64,000 nucleotides of DNA from Kosakonia radicincitans DSM 16656. Its GTDB lineage: Bacteria; Pseudomonadota; Gammaproteobacteria; Enterobacterales; Enterobacteriaceae. A program made the translations under genes and the position numbers. Below the pieces are notes generated by a model. That model made no database searches. It saw only the letters and a program-made list of their open reading frames with translations, and was not told where the DNA came from. Shown in pieces: positions 39,822-49,142 of this stretch. Each line of letters begins with the position of its first letter. Position 1 is the first letter of the stretch. The DNA is taken from NCBI RefSeq assembly GCF_000280495.2, contig NZ_CP018016.1, positions 5,084,001 through 5,148,000 of the forward strand, in the 5' to 3' direction.

Positions 39822-40561
39822 CTGCGGAAAAAATCCGTTGTGGCTTCCAGCGCCAGCGGCGTGATGCGATGCGTCACGCCCGTTTCCCACTGATAAGTAA
39901 GATGTGCATCCAGCCCCGCATCCTGCAACGCCTGCTGTAAACGGAAAGATTCTGCTGCGGGCACCACATCATCCTGCTCTCCGTGCCACAGTAGCAGCGG
40001 ACGATCGGCAATACGCGCCAGTTGATGGCTGACTTCCCACTGTGCCAACGGTGCCAGAATGGTTTCAAACTCGCGCTGTTGCTCTGAGGTGGTCACTTCC
40101 AGCGGCGGGAAAAGCGTATGCGCCAGCGAAGAGAAATAGCCGGAACCCATCAGGCTGGCCACGCAGCGCACTTCCGGATGCGCGGTCATAATCCCCAGTG
40201 CCGTCATCCCGCCCATTGACGCGCCACCGACCGCCAGTCGCTGATTATCAATAAGCGACTGGCTCTCCAGCGCGTCACGTAACGCGGAGAACTCTTCAAT
40301 ATTGCCCTGTAAAATTTGCCAGAACAGGCGCAAGCGCCGCTGCACATCACCACTAAAACGTGCGCCATGATCCGGCGCATCGGGCATGACCACGCGGAAA
40401 CCCGCTTGTGCCAGCGCGACGGCAAAATAGCTGTAGACCAGTTTTGACGAGGTAAAACCATGATAAAACACCACGCTGGGCAGGGGTTCGGCACGTTTTC
40501 CCGCCGGAAAAGCATGCAGTGCTTCCACTCCGGCAAAGTGTTCTGTTTGCAGTTCGATCAT
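39812..40561 (-). CDS. yjfP: Alpha/beta-hydrolase esterase YjfP
   Basis: 249 residues from MIELQTEHFAGVEAL, as in E. coli; CAAGGAGCGTGTG precedes this ATG. Serine esterase fold: the oxyanion region FYHGFTSSK, nucleophile elbow GGASMGG (Ser about 115), and C-terminal acid/His (LLLWHGEQDDVVP, GVTHRITP). The E. coli enzyme hydrolyses short acyl esters; natural substrate unknown, though deacetylation of exported sugars has been suggested. Divergent from bsmA. Confidence 0.94.
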   Translation of the reverse strand: MIELQTEHFAGVEALHAFPAGKRAEPLPSVVFYHGFTSSKLVYSYFAVALAQAGFRVVMPDAPDHGARFSGDVQRRLRLFWQILQGNIEEFSALRDALESQSLIDNQRLAVGGASMGGMTALGIMTAHPEVRCVASLMGSGYFSSLAHTLFPPLEVTTSEQQREFETILAPLAQWEVSHQLARIADRPLLLWHGEQDDVVPAAESFRLQQALQDAGLDAHLTYQWETGVTHRITPLALEATTDFFRSHL

Positions 40562-40748
40562 CACACGCTCCTTGATTTCTTGTGCTGGTATGCCATCGGC
40601 AACCCCTCGACGCAAGTCAGAATTCGCAATAGCATCAGGCAAGGTTGAGATATAGGTTACGCTTTCAAACCACTTTCATTCGAAATTAGTGCTCACGATA
40701 ACAATTTGGGAACATTCCCCCAAATTGGATCACGTCAGGAACTACACT

Positions 40749-41078
40749 ATGGCTATCAGGAGAGATGAGAAACCCATGCGCATCTTGCTATCGGTTCTGT
40801 TTGCCGCCTTGCTTAGCGGCTGTTCTGTGTTAGAGGGTACACCGCAGCCTGCCCCGCCGGTGAGCGATCATCCGCAGGAGATCAGCCGCAACCAAACGCA
40901 CGGTCTACAAAAAACAGGCGAGGTAAGCGTAACGGTACTGGGTTCTCCCATGGACGTGGAAGCCGCGATTAAGGCCAAAGCAGCCGCCGCAAAAGCCGAT
41001 TATTACGTGATTATTATGATGGATGATTCCATTATTCCGGCCCGTTGGGTCGGACGCGCGTTGTTATATCGGCGATAG
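40749..41078 (+). CDS. bsmA: DUF1471 lipoprotein BsmA (biofilm stress and motility)
   Basis: 109 residues from the ATG at 40749 (AGGA eight bases upstream), the E. coli length. The Met at 40776 is an alternative. Lipoprotein signal: RRDEKPMRILLSVLFAALLSGC, where LSGC is the lipobox with the modified Cys at about residue 23. A DUF1471 domain follows, with GEVSVTVLGSPMDVEAAIKAKAAAAKADYYVII. In E. coli BsmA (YjfO) affects peroxide and acid tolerance of biofilms and motility. Divergent from yjfP; yjfN follows on the same strand. Confidence 0.9.
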   Translation: MAIRRDEKPMRILLSVLFAALLSGCSVLEGTPQPAPPVSDHPQEISRNQTHGLQKTGEVSVTVLGSPMDVEAAIKAKAAAAKADYYVIIMMDDSIIPARWVGRALLYRR

Positions 41079-41213
41079 CGAGGCATTGATTTTCAGGATA
41101 TTTACACTGCTTTGCGTCCATTGATGTTCTCCTGTGCACAATTGGATTAATGGAATCCGTTGCGCGAAAGGAAGCCCTGCACTATTTCGGGGTAACGTAA
41201 AATGGAGCTGACA

Positions 41214-41489
41214 ATGAAACGATCTCTTGCCGTAAACTCACTGTTGCTTTCTACAGGAATGCTTAATACAACAGCGCAGCCCGCAGAGTTCGCCAGCGCT
41301 GACTGCGTGACGGGACTGAACGAAATCGGTCTGATTTCCGTCAATAATGTCTCAGGGAGCCTACAGGATGTGGAGCGTGTTATCGCGTTAAAAGCAGACG
41401 AACAGGGAGCTTCCTGGTATCGCATTGTACGAATGCAGGAAGATCAACGAGTTGATAACTGGCGGGTACAGGCCATCTTGTATGCCTGA
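41214..41489 (+). CDS. yjfN: DUF1471 periplasmic protein YjfN
   Basis: 91 residues, as in E. coli, starting at MKRSLAVNSL after TGGAGCTGAC. Signal peptide of about 20 residues, then AEFASADCVTGLNEIGLISV, nearly the E. coli sequence, and a DUF1471 body ending NWRVQAILYA. From memory, YjfN has been reported to stimulate the periplasmic protease DegP; I treat that as likely but unconfirmed here. 135 bases after bsmA, with its own terminator. Confidence 0.9.
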   Translation: MKRSLAVNSLLLSTGMLNTTAQPAEFASADCVTGLNEIGLISVNNVSGSLQDVERVIALKADEQGASWYRIVRMQEDQRVDNWRVQAILYA

Positions 41490-41499
41490 GCCGCTAAAC

Positions 41500-41527
41500 A
41501 AAGCCACCTGATTTGGTGGCTTTTTTA
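41500..41527 (+). terminator. Rho-independent terminator after yjfN
   Basis: AAAGCCACC pairs with GGTGGCTTT around TGATTT, then T-run. Confidence 0.88.
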
Positions 41528-41598
41528 TTTCCCTGCAATCATTAAGACTATGTTAATGTAAAGATATCTCGATGTAACACTTTGTTACACTGACACAC

Positions 41599-41625
41599 TA
41601 AATGTTATTCGATTTGTGCCGTTGA
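41599..41625 (+). promoter_or_regulatory. Candidate sigma-28 promoter of the first Cache receptor
   Basis: TAAATGTT, 11 bases, GCCGTTGA. TAAA and GCCG are intact but GATAA is not, so the match is partial. It lies 32 bases upstream of the start codon. Confidence 0.45.
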
Positions 41626-41657
41626 AGGTGCTTCATACACAGAACAACGGACAAATT

Positions 41658-43592
41658 ATGCGCGCCTTTTTATCCCGCACTGGCCTCGGTGCCAAATTGT
41701 CACTTATGACTGGCGCAAGCGTTGCAACGCTATTCCTCCTGTTTACTTTTCTGATGAGCAATAAAGCCAGCCAACAACTGGAAACGCTGGCCATGGAAGA
41801 CCTGCACAATCAATCCACCGGCGTGGTGGATATGGTTGAAATGTTCAACAGTAGTCTCAGCGAAGAGGTGGAAAGCTACACGCGCTTGTTCAGCAGTTTC
41901 CTGCCGCAACCACTGGCGGTCGATCCGCAACAGCGCCGCGAAATTAATGGCATTGATGTTCCGCTATTCAAAGGCGGCGACACCGAGCTGCATAACAACA
42001 ATACCATTCCCGATGATTTTCTGAACCGCACCGGCGCGATCGCCACGCTGTTTGTACGCAGCGGCGATGACTTCGTCCGCGTGGCCACCTCGCTGCGCAA
42101 AGAAAATGGCGATCGCGCGATTGGCACCCGGCTGGACAATGCCAGCCCGGCTTTCGCCCCGGTAATGAAAGGCGAGGTTTATCGCGGCCTGGCGCTGCTG
42201 TTTGGCAAACGCTACATCACTCAGTATCAACCGGTGAAAGACGCCAGCGGCAATACCATCGCCATCCTGTTTGTCGGCATCGATATCTCCCGCTCGTGGC
42301 AGATCATGCGCAGCAAGATCCTCGGCCGTAAGCTGGGGGAAAGCGGCCATTTCTTTGTGATCGATCGTAATGCAGGCAAGAACTACGGCAGCTACCTGTT
42401 CCATGATTCCGAGGAAGGCAAACGCCCGCAGTGGGATGAAAATGATCTGCAAACGCTGCTCAAAACCAGCAGCGGCACGCTGGCCCGCACCAATGCCGAT
42501 GGCCGCACAATGTTGATGTCTTACACCACATTACCCGGCTGGAACTGGAGCGTGGTCGGTGAAGTGGACAAAGAGGTGCTGTTGCAGGACGTCAACCGCA
42601 TGCGCAACCTGTTCCTGCTGGCTGGCGTGGTGGTTTCCCTGCTGTTTGCCGCCATGTTCGTGGTGATTATTCGCCGCTGGCTCACCCGCCCGCTGCGCCA
42701 GGTGATCGATCTGGCTCAACGCTATGCCGCCGGGGATCTGCGCGCCACACTTACCGTTGATCGTCAGGATGAAGTCGGACAGTTGATTGCCGCCATTAAC
42801 GGCATTGGTGATGGCCTGCACACCATTGTATTGCAGGTGCGCGAATCCGCAGCAGAGATCAACCTCGGCACCAATGCGCTGGCTTCCGACAGCAGCGAAA
42901 TCAGCGAACAGATCAACAAGCAGGCCAGCAGCGTGGAAGAGACGTCCGCCAGCATGGAGCAGCTGGCCGCCACCGTGCAGCAAAATGCCGCCAATATGGA
43001 ACAGACGCAAAGCCTGGTGAATGACACCACCGATGCCGTGCAAAAAGGCGGCGAAACCGTGGATCACTCGGTGGCAACCATGGAAGATATTCGTGAAGCC
43101 TCGCAGCGTATCGCTGATATCACCCATGTTATTGAATCCATTGCCTTCCAGACCAACATTCTGGCGCTGAACGCCGCAGTGGAAGCTGCCCGCGCAGGTG
43201 AACACGGTAAAGGTTTTGCGGTGGTAGCCCAGGAAGTCCGCGCGCTGGCCGCACGCAGCGCCAACGCGGTGAAGGAGATCGAGGTGTTGATTGGCGACAC
43301 GCTGAAGAAAGTAGGCGAAGGCCACGCCCAGTCGGAAGCGACGCGAGTGGCGATGCAATCGATCATCAGCCATATGAGCGATATCAATAACTTAGTTCAT
43401 GAGATTAACCATGCATCCCGTGAGCAGTCGGCAGGGATCAGCCAGGTCAATCTGGCAATGACGCACATTGGCGATGCCACGCATGTCAACGCCGGACGCG
43501 TATCGCAAAGCGAAGAAACCGCCCGCACATTGCGGGAAAAAGGGGCGCATCTGACGGAACTGGTCAGCCTGTTCCGCTTGAGAATGGATTAA
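41658..43592 (+). CDS. Methyl-accepting chemotaxis protein with Cache sensor, copy 1
   Basis: 644 residues from [15 protein letters not shown]; the 14 extra upstream codons are not shared with copy 2. TM1 (about 13-33), a large periplasmic Cache 3/Cache 2-type sensor (about 34-310) with [20 protein letters not shown] and [28 protein letters not shown]2 (about 315-340), HAMP, methylation helices and the standard tip [29 protein letters not shown] follow. It ends FRLRMD without a CheR tether. Ligand unknown; Cache sensors usually bind small organic acids, amines or amino acids. Closely related to the gene 480 bases downstream. Absent from this site in E. coli. Confidence 0.92.
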   Translation: MRAFLSRTGLGAKLSLMTGASVATLFLLFTFLMSNKASQQLETLAMEDLHNQSTGVVDMVEMFNSSLSEEVESYTRLFSSFLPQPLAVDPQQRREINGIDVPLFKGGDTELHNNNTIPDDFLNRTGAIATLFVRSGDDFVRVATSLRKENGDRAIGTRLDNASPAFAPVMKGEVYRGLALLFGKRYITQYQPVKDASGNTIAILFVGIDISRSWQIMRSKILGRKLGESGHFFVIDRNAGKNYGSYLFHDSEEGKRPQWDENDLQTLLKTSSGTLARTNADGRTMLMSYTTLPGWNWSVVGEVDKEVLLQDVNRMRNLFLLAGVVVSLLFAAMFVVIIRRWLTRPLRQVIDLAQRYAAGDLRATLTVDRQDEVGQLIAAINGIGDGLHTIVLQVRESAAEINLGTNALASDSSEISEQINKQASSVEETSASMEQLAATVQQNAANMEQTQSLVNDTTDAVQKGGETVDHSVATMEDIREASQRIADITHVIESIAFQTNILALNAAVEAARAGEHGKGFAVVAQEVRALAARSANAVKEIEVLIGDTLKKVGEGHAQSEATRVAMQSIISHMSDINNLVHEINHASREQSAGISQVNLAMTHIGDATHVNAGRVSQSEETARTLREKGAHLTELVSLFRLRMD

Positions 43593-44073
43593 CATCCCTG
43601 CCCGCGGCACAGAGAGTCACAGGTCAGACTTCATCTGTTTATCTGCTCTTTCTGTGCTGCGGGCCATCAATTTATAAGGATTTACCTGGATCCCACTCTC
43701 TTTAGCGCCCGTCGGTAAAAAGTCACTGTTATTTTCACAGAGAATTTATAGTTAAAAAACAGCCAGAAAAGTCATTGCCTTAAAATAATCATGACCAGTG
43801 AAATGAGGAAAGAAGAAAACCGATAGAGATAAATATATTTAGCATGCAGAAAATACTCACCTCATTCTCATGAAATATTATTAAAATCACCGCATTTCAG
43901 AGCCATACATTTCTTTCCGGAATGCTAACCCGCTTTTCTGGGCATGAATACATACACAATAATTATATTTTATGGCGAACAGCCATTAATGAATTTTCGC
44001 TATTTTGACAATCAAATTTGCATCTCCTATTGTTCGGCGGTAATGGCATACCCGCAAAATATATGGACATCCT
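43593..44073. other. Spacer between the two Cache receptor genes
   Basis: 481 AT-rich bases with no credible gene. It holds the long hairpin at 43600-43664 and a poor sigma-28-like site (GAAATGAG-N11-ACCGATAG, 43800-43826). The sequence similarity between the two receptors stops at their coding ends. Confidence 0.6.
43600..43664. repeat. Long-stem hairpin after the first Cache receptor
   Basis: Fourteen bases at 43600-43613 (GCCCGCGGCACAGA) pair with 43651-43664 (TCTGTGCTGCGGGC), one pair being G-U, across a 37-base loop. Terminator-like position but no U-run. Confidence 0.75.
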
Positions 44074-46008
44074 ATGAGACCCCTTTTTATTCGCACTGGC
44101 CTCGGTGCCAAATTGTCGCTCCTGACTGGCATAAGCGTTGCTGCGCTTTTCCTTTTATTTACTTTTTTGATGAGCAATAAAGCCAGCCAGTTACAGGAAA
44201 CGCTGGCCATGGAAGATCTGCGTAACCAGACCACCGGCGTGGTGAGTATGGTCGAAATGTTCAACAGCAGTATTAGCGAAGAAGTGGAAAGCTACACGCG
44301 TTTGTTCAGCAGCTTCCTGCCACAGCCGCTGGCAGTCGATCCGCAACAGCGCCGCGAAATTAGCGGCATTGATGTCCCACTGTTCAAAGGCGGCGACATC
44401 GAGCTGCACAACAACAACGCTATCGCAGATGATTTTCTGCAGCGTACCGGCGCGATCGCCACGATATTCGTGCGTAGCAACAGTGATTTCGTCCGCGTGG
44501 CCACCTCGCTGCGTAAAGAGGATGGCGAGCGCGCAATTGGTACCCGCCTGGAAAAAACCAGCCCGGCTTTCACCTCAATCATGAAAGGCGAGGTTTACCG
44601 CGGCCAGGCGTTGCTGTTCGGCAAACGCTATATCACTCAGTATCAACCGGTGAAGGATGCCAGCGGTAATGTCATCGCCATCCTGTTTGTCGGCGTCGAT
44701 ATCTCCCGTTCCTGGGACGTAATGCGCAGCAAAATCCTCGATCACAAGCTGGGCGATAACGGCCACATTTTCGTACTCGATCGTAATGAGGGTGATGATT
44801 ACGGTAGCTATCTGTTCCATGACACTGAGGAAGGCAAGCGCCCGCAGTGGGATGAAAACGATCTGCAAACGCTGCTGAAAAACAGCGAAGGCACGCTGGA
44901 ACGCGAAAGTGAAGATGGTCGCACGCTGCTGATGTCTTACACCACGCTCCCCGGCTGGAACTGGGCCGTGGTCGGTGAAGTGGACAAAGACCTCCTGTTG
45001 CAGGATGTCACCTTCATGCGCAACCTGTTCCTGCTGGCAGGCGTTGTAATCTCCCTGCTGTTTGCCGCCATGTTCGTGGTGATTATTCGCCGCTGGCTCA
45101 CCCGCCCGCTGCGTAGCGTCATTGAGCTGGCCCAGCGTTATGCCGCCGGGGATCTGCGCGCCACGCTCGCCGTCGATCGCCAGGATGAAGTCGGCCAGTT
45201 GATCACCGCCATTAACGGCATTGGCGATGGCCTGCACACCATTGTGTTGCAGGTGCGCGAATCCGCAGCGGAGATTAACCTTGGCACCAATGCGCTGGCT
45301 TCCGATAGCAGTGAGATCAGCGAGCAGATCAACAAGCAGGCCAGCAGCGTGGAAGAGACGTCCGCCAGCATGGAGCAGCTGGCCGCCACCGTGCAGCAAA
45401 ACGCAGCCAACATGGAACAGACGCAAAGCCTGGTGAATGACACCACCGACGTGGTGCAAAAAGGCGGCGAGACCGTCGCCCTTTCTGTCACGACGATGGA
45501 AGATATTCGCACGGCTTCACAGCGGATTGCCGATATCACCCATGTTATTGAATCCATTGCTTTCCAGACCAATATTCTGGCGCTGAACGCCGCGGTGGAA
45601 GCCGCCCGCGCAGGCGAAAACGGGAAAGGTTTTGCAGTGGTCGCACAGGAAGTTCGTGCGCTGGCGTCACGCTGCGCTAACGCGGTGAAGGAGATCGAAG
45701 TGCTGGTTGGCGACACGCAGAAGAAAGTGGGCGAAGGTCATGCTCAGTCAGAAGCGACGCAAGTGGCAATGCAATCGATCATCCACCACATGAACCATAT
45801 CAACCAGTTGGTCGGTGAAATCAACCACGCTTCCCGCGAGCAGTCGGCGGGGATCAATCAGGTCAACCTGGCGATGACGCACATCGGCGATGCCACCAAT
45901 ATCAACGCCGGGCGGGTGTCGCATAGCGAAGAAACCGCCCAGGCGCTGCGGGAAAAAGGCGCTAATCTGACCCGTCTGGTGAGCCAGTTCCGCCTGAAAG
46001 TGGATTAA
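44074..46008 (+). CDS. Methyl-accepting chemotaxis protein with Cache sensor, copy 2
   Basis: 644 residues, the same length and layout as copy 1 and very similar along all of it, including an unbroken identical 62-base stretch through TM2 (45052-45113 against 42636-42697). Differences cluster in the sensor (for example [12 protein letters not shown] for [24 protein letters not shown] for [12 protein letters not shown]). The receptor tip carries ENGKGF in place of EHGKGF. Ends FRLKVD, again no pentapeptide. A weak ribosome-binding site precedes ATG. Overlaps the 3' end of convergent aidB by four bases. Probably a duplication with later gene conversion in the signalling part. Confidence 0.92.
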   Translation: MRPLFIRTGLGAKLSLLTGISVAALFLLFTFLMSNKASQLQETLAMEDLRNQTTGVVSMVEMFNSSISEEVESYTRLFSSFLPQPLAVDPQQRREISGIDVPLFKGGDIELHNNNAIADDFLQRTGAIATIFVRSNSDFVRVATSLRKEDGERAIGTRLEKTSPAFTSIMKGEVYRGQALLFGKRYITQYQPVKDASGNVIAILFVGVDISRSWDVMRSKILDHKLGDNGHIFVLDRNEGDDYGSYLFHDTEEGKRPQWDENDLQTLLKNSEGTLERESEDGRTLLMSYTTLPGWNWAVVGEVDKDLLLQDVTFMRNLFLLAGVVISLLFAAMFVVIIRRWLTRPLRSVIELAQRYAAGDLRATLAVDRQDEVGQLITAINGIGDGLHTIVLQVRESAAEINLGTNALASDSSEISEQINKQASSVEETSASMEQLAATVQQNAANMEQTQSLVNDTTDVVQKGGETVALSVTTMEDIRTASQRIADITHVIESIAFQTNILALNAAVEAARAGENGKGFAVVAQEVRALASRCANAVKEIEVLVGDTQKKVGEGHAQSEATQVAMQSIIHHMNHINQLVGEINHASREQSAGINQVNLAMTHIGDATNINAGRVSHSEETAQALREKGANLTRLVSQFRLKVD

Positions 46009-47624
46009 TTTGCCCCACCCGTGGCGCGGAGCAGCAGGTCGTCCTGAATCTGGCTGGCCAGCGGCGACGAACCACGGGTATCGAGCATCACCTGGCACCA
46101 GGCTTGCGCTATCGGCGGCGACGCGTGGCGCAACATTTGCGCTCCGCATCCCAACAGAAAGAGTTGTTGGGTAATGGCTCTTCCCTGCGTTTCATTCGAT
46201 TTATGCAGTTGCGGCTGCAACTGCCGCCAGGCGCGATCGAAATGGCGATCCAGACCTTTCACCGCGCCAAACTCTTCAGCCAACAGCGCCATCACGCCCG
46301 ATTGCTTGCTCAACACGCGCAGCACATCCAGGCACATCACATTGCCGGAGCCTTCCCAGATGCTGTTCACCGGCATTTCACGATACAGGCGCGGCAACTC
46401 ATTATCTTCGCAGTAGCCAATCCCGCCGAGCACCTCCATCGCTTCCGCGACAAAAGGAATGCCCGCCTTGCAGACGGCAAATTTCGCCGCCGGGGTAAAT
46501 AACCGCGCCCATAACGCCTCCTGTGCGTCAGCGCGGAGATCCCAGGCGCGTGCCAGACGAAACAGAAACGCGGTTTGCCCTTCCAGTTGCAGCGCCATAC
46601 GGCTGAGAACGTCGCGCATCAATGGTTGATCGACCAGATTTTTGCCAAAAGCCTGCCGGTGGTGCGCATGGTATAGCGCCACCGAAAAAGCGCGCCGCAT
46701 CAAACCGTGGCTGCCCAGTGCGCAATCAAAACGCGTCAGGCCGCCCATCTTCAGAATTTGCCGTACGCCATCGCCCTCTTCCCCCAGCAACCAGCCGCTG
46801 GCATCGCAAAATTCCGCTTCGCTGCTGGCATTTGAGCGGTTGCCAAGCTTGTCTTTCAGCCGCTCCAGCCGTACGCCGTTGCGCTGCCCGTCGGGCAAAA
46901 AGCGCGGCACAAAGAAGCAGGACAGCCCGCCACGCGCCTGCGCCAGCACCAGATGTGCATCGCTCTGCGGTACGGAGAAGAACCATTTGTGTCCCACCAG
47001 CCGGTACACATCGCCGCTTTTTTCCGCGCGGGTGGTATTGCTCAGCACATCGGAACCACCCTGTTTTTCCGTCATCCCCATGCCGATCAGCAGGCCGCGT
47101 TTCTGGTTGCCGGGCGCCATATGCGGATCATAACGATCGCTGAGTAACGGTTTAAACCAGTCGTGAAAAGGCTTCGGCAACGCCTGTTGCAACAGCGGCG
47201 TGGCAGCAAACGTCATGGTGATGGGGCACAGCGTGCCGGATTCGACCTGCGCATGCAGGATAAAACGCGCGGCGCGAGCGACAAACGCGCCAACGCGCGC
47301 GTCTTCTTCCCACGCCAGATTGTGAACCCGGTTGGCGCACAATCCCTGCATCAATAAATGCCAGGCTGGGTGAAAACGCACATCGTCGAGCCGCTGGCCT
47401 GCGGGGTCATAACGTAACAATTCCGGCGGATTAACATTCGCCAGCCGCCCCAGTTCCAGTGATTCCGCCGTTCCCAGCTGCTGCCCAATGCTGGCAAGGA
47501 ACTCGGCGTCCCACGCCGCGCCCTCGCGCATGACGGCGTCATACAGCGCGCGGTCGGAAAGGAATAAGTTGCTGTTATTCAGGGGAACAGGTTGGTTGAA
47601 AACCGTATGAGTCTGCCAGTGCAT
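46005..47624 (-). CDS. aidB: Acyl-CoA-dehydrogenase-like DNA-alkylation response protein AidB
   Basis: 539 residues from [19 protein letters not shown] (E. coli 541), with GGAGGGAG upstream; the longer frame is not conserved. FAD-binding acyl-CoA dehydrogenase fold with AidB-specific N-terminal region. [35 protein letters not shown] and the C-terminal [29 protein letters not shown] are conserved, and a C-terminal DNA-binding tail follows (about 440-539). In E. coli it is induced by alkylation through Ada and shields DNA. Divergent from the MHS transporter. Confidence 0.95.
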   Translation of the reverse strand: MHWQTHTVFNQPVPLNNSNLFLSDRALYDAVMREGAAWDAEFLASIGQQLGTAESLELGRLANVNPPELLRYDPAGQRLDDVRFHPAWHLLMQGLCANRVHNLAWEEDARVGAFVARAARFILHAQVESGTLCPITMTFAATPLLQQALPKPFHDWFKPLLSDRYDPHMAPGNQKRGLLIGMGMTEKQGGSDVLSNTTRAEKSGDVYRLVGHKWFFSVPQSDAHLVLAQARGGLSCFFVPRFLPDGQRNGVRLERLKDKLGNRSNASSEAEFCDASGWLLGEEGDGVRQILKMGGLTRFDCALGSHGLMRRAFSVALYHAHHRQAFGKNLVDQPLMRDVLSRMALQLEGQTAFLFRLARAWDLRADAQEALWARLFTPAAKFAVCKAGIPFVAEAMEVLGGIGYCEDNELPRLYREMPVNSIWEGSGNVMCLDVLRVLSKQSGVMALLAEEFGAVKGLDRHFDRAWRQLQPQLHKSNETQGRAITQQLFLLGCGAQMLRHASPPIAQAWCQVMLDTRGSSPLASQIQDDLLLRATGGAN

Positions 47625-47814
47625 GGTGTCTCCCTCCTTCATGGGCACTGAAGGTAAGTATGGACAGCACACCTCAATGCTGCACGGGAACAGGCTCACA
47701 AGGCCGCGATCTGGCAACGCTCATTCGTGAAACGGTTCACATAATATAAGAATAATATATTTCGCCATCGATGTTCGTGGTGAATAATTTATTCTCACCT
47801 TGCAGAAGAGAATA

Positions 47815-49107
47815 ATGATGCCGGCACCTCACGTTGCACCCAATGCGCATAAGCGCGCTTTAATTGCAGGCTCGATTGGCAACTTTATCGAGTGGTATGA
47901 ATTCGCGGTTTACGGTTTTCTCGCTACCGTCATCGCCAAAAATTTCTTTCAGCTCTCGGGGGAAACGGGGCTGACCAGCTTAATCCTCACCTACGCCTCG
48001 TTTGCCATCGCCTTTTTCTTCCGCCCGCTGGGTGCCATGGTGTTCGGGCGTATCGGCGATCGTATCGGTCGCAAACCGACGCTGATTATCGTACTGGTGA
48101 TGATGACGCTCGCCACTGCCGCGATCGGTCTCGTTCCGGTGTATGCCAGCATCGGCCTCGCCGCTCCGCTTATCATCACCGGTTTGCGAATTTTGCAGGG
48201 TTTATTTGCCGGTGGGGAGTACGGCGGCGCGGTGTCGTTGATGACAGAGTTCGCGCCGCGCGGCAAACGCGGGCTGTATGGCGCATGGCAATCTTTTACC
48301 GTCGCATTAGGTCTGCTGGCCGGCGCAGGCGTTGTAGCGCTGCTTTCCGCGCTGCTGACGCCAGACGCGTTGCATGACTGGGGCTGGCGCATCCCCTTTT
48401 TCCTCGCGTTACCAATGGGCGTCGTCGCGCTGTGGTTACGGGTCAGCATGGAAGAGACGCCGAGCTTCGTGCAACAGCAAGAACAACCGGTCGCCGAACG
48501 GGCGCACTTCACCGATACGCTGAAAGCCATTGTCATGGGGATTGGCCGGGTGATGGTGTGGTCTGCCGCCGGTTACACCTATCTGGTGATCATGCCTGCG
48601 TATTTACAGTCAGCGCTGCATACCGGTTTTAACCAGGCGCTGCTGATTGCGGTGATCTCCAACATTGGCTTTGCGTTAACCATTATTCCGTCCGGCATAC
48701 TGAGCGATCGCATCGGGCGACGCGCCGTGATGGTGCTTGCCACCGCGTTGTTGTTAATTCTGGCGCTGCCGCTGCTAAAAATTTTGCAGGCGGAATCCAG
48801 CACATTAGCGATAAAAGCGCTGGTGGTGCTGGTTGCTGGAGGTCTGGTCGGCATGCTGGCCGGGCCAGGCCCGGCAATGCTGGCGGAGATGTTCCCCACG
48901 CGCGTACGTTATACGGGGCTGGGTCTGGCCTATTCACTATCGAACGCGCTTTTTTCCGGTTGCGCGGGGTTAATTATCACCGGCCTTATCAAAGAAACTG
49001 GCAATGTCGATATCCCGGCGTACTACGTGATGGCTACCGCCGTGGTGAGTATGGTGGCGCTGATGACGCTCAACAAAAGCGACCATTTGCGCTCGCTGGA
49101 AGAGTGA
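47815..49107 (+). CDS. MHS-family (ProP/KgtP-like) major facilitator transporter
   Basis: 430 residues from ATG 47815 (AGAAGAG upstream; an in-frame TTG at 47800 would add five). Twelve membrane helices. The first half has SIGNFIEWYEFAVYGFLATVIAKNFF, the metabolite:H+ symporter signature, and RIGDRIGRKPTLI between TM2 and TM3. Then LRILQGLFAGGEYGGA, typical of ProP, KgtP and ShiA. It lacks the long coiled-coil C-terminus of ProP, so osmosensing is unlikely; a carboxylate or betaine-type substrate is probable. Not in this place in E. coli. Divergent from aidB across 190 AT-rich bases. Confidence 0.85.
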   Translation: MMPAPHVAPNAHKRALIAGSIGNFIEWYEFAVYGFLATVIAKNFFQLSGETGLTSLILTYASFAIAFFFRPLGAMVFGRIGDRIGRKPTLIIVLVMMTLATAAIGLVPVYASIGLAAPLIITGLRILQGLFAGGEYGGAVSLMTEFAPRGKRGLYGAWQSFTVALGLLAGAGVVALLSALLTPDALHDWGWRIPFFLALPMGVVALWLRVSMEETPSFVQQQEQPVAERAHFTDTLKAIVMGIGRVMVWSAAGYTYLVIMPAYLQSALHTGFNQALLIAVISNIGFALTIIPSGILSDRIGRRAVMVLATALLLILALPLLKILQAESSTLAIKALVVLVAGGLVGMLAGPGPAMLAEMFPTRVRYTGLGLAYSLSNALFSGCAGLIITGLIKETGNVDIPAYYVMATAVVSMVALMTLNKSDHLRSLEE

Positions 49108-49112
49108 AACAT

Positions 49113-49140
49113 CCCGGTGGCGTAGCGCTACCGGGCTTTG
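49113..49140. terminator. Hairpin/terminator between the MHS transporter and yjfC
   Basis: CCCGGTGGCG (49113-49122) pairs with CGCTACCGGG (49126-49135) with one G-U pair and a three-base loop, followed by CTTTGGTTT. Sits between convergent genes. Confidence 0.75.
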
Positions 49141-49142
49141 GT

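Noticed and set aside
42531..43373. Long antisense ORFs over both Cache receptors
   Set aside because: They repeat at the same place in both paralogues and follow the receptor codon pattern.
43800..43826. Sigma-28 promoter for the second Cache receptor
   Set aside because: Only GAAATGAG-N11-ACCGATAG, and 247 bases from the start codon; too weak to list as a promoter.
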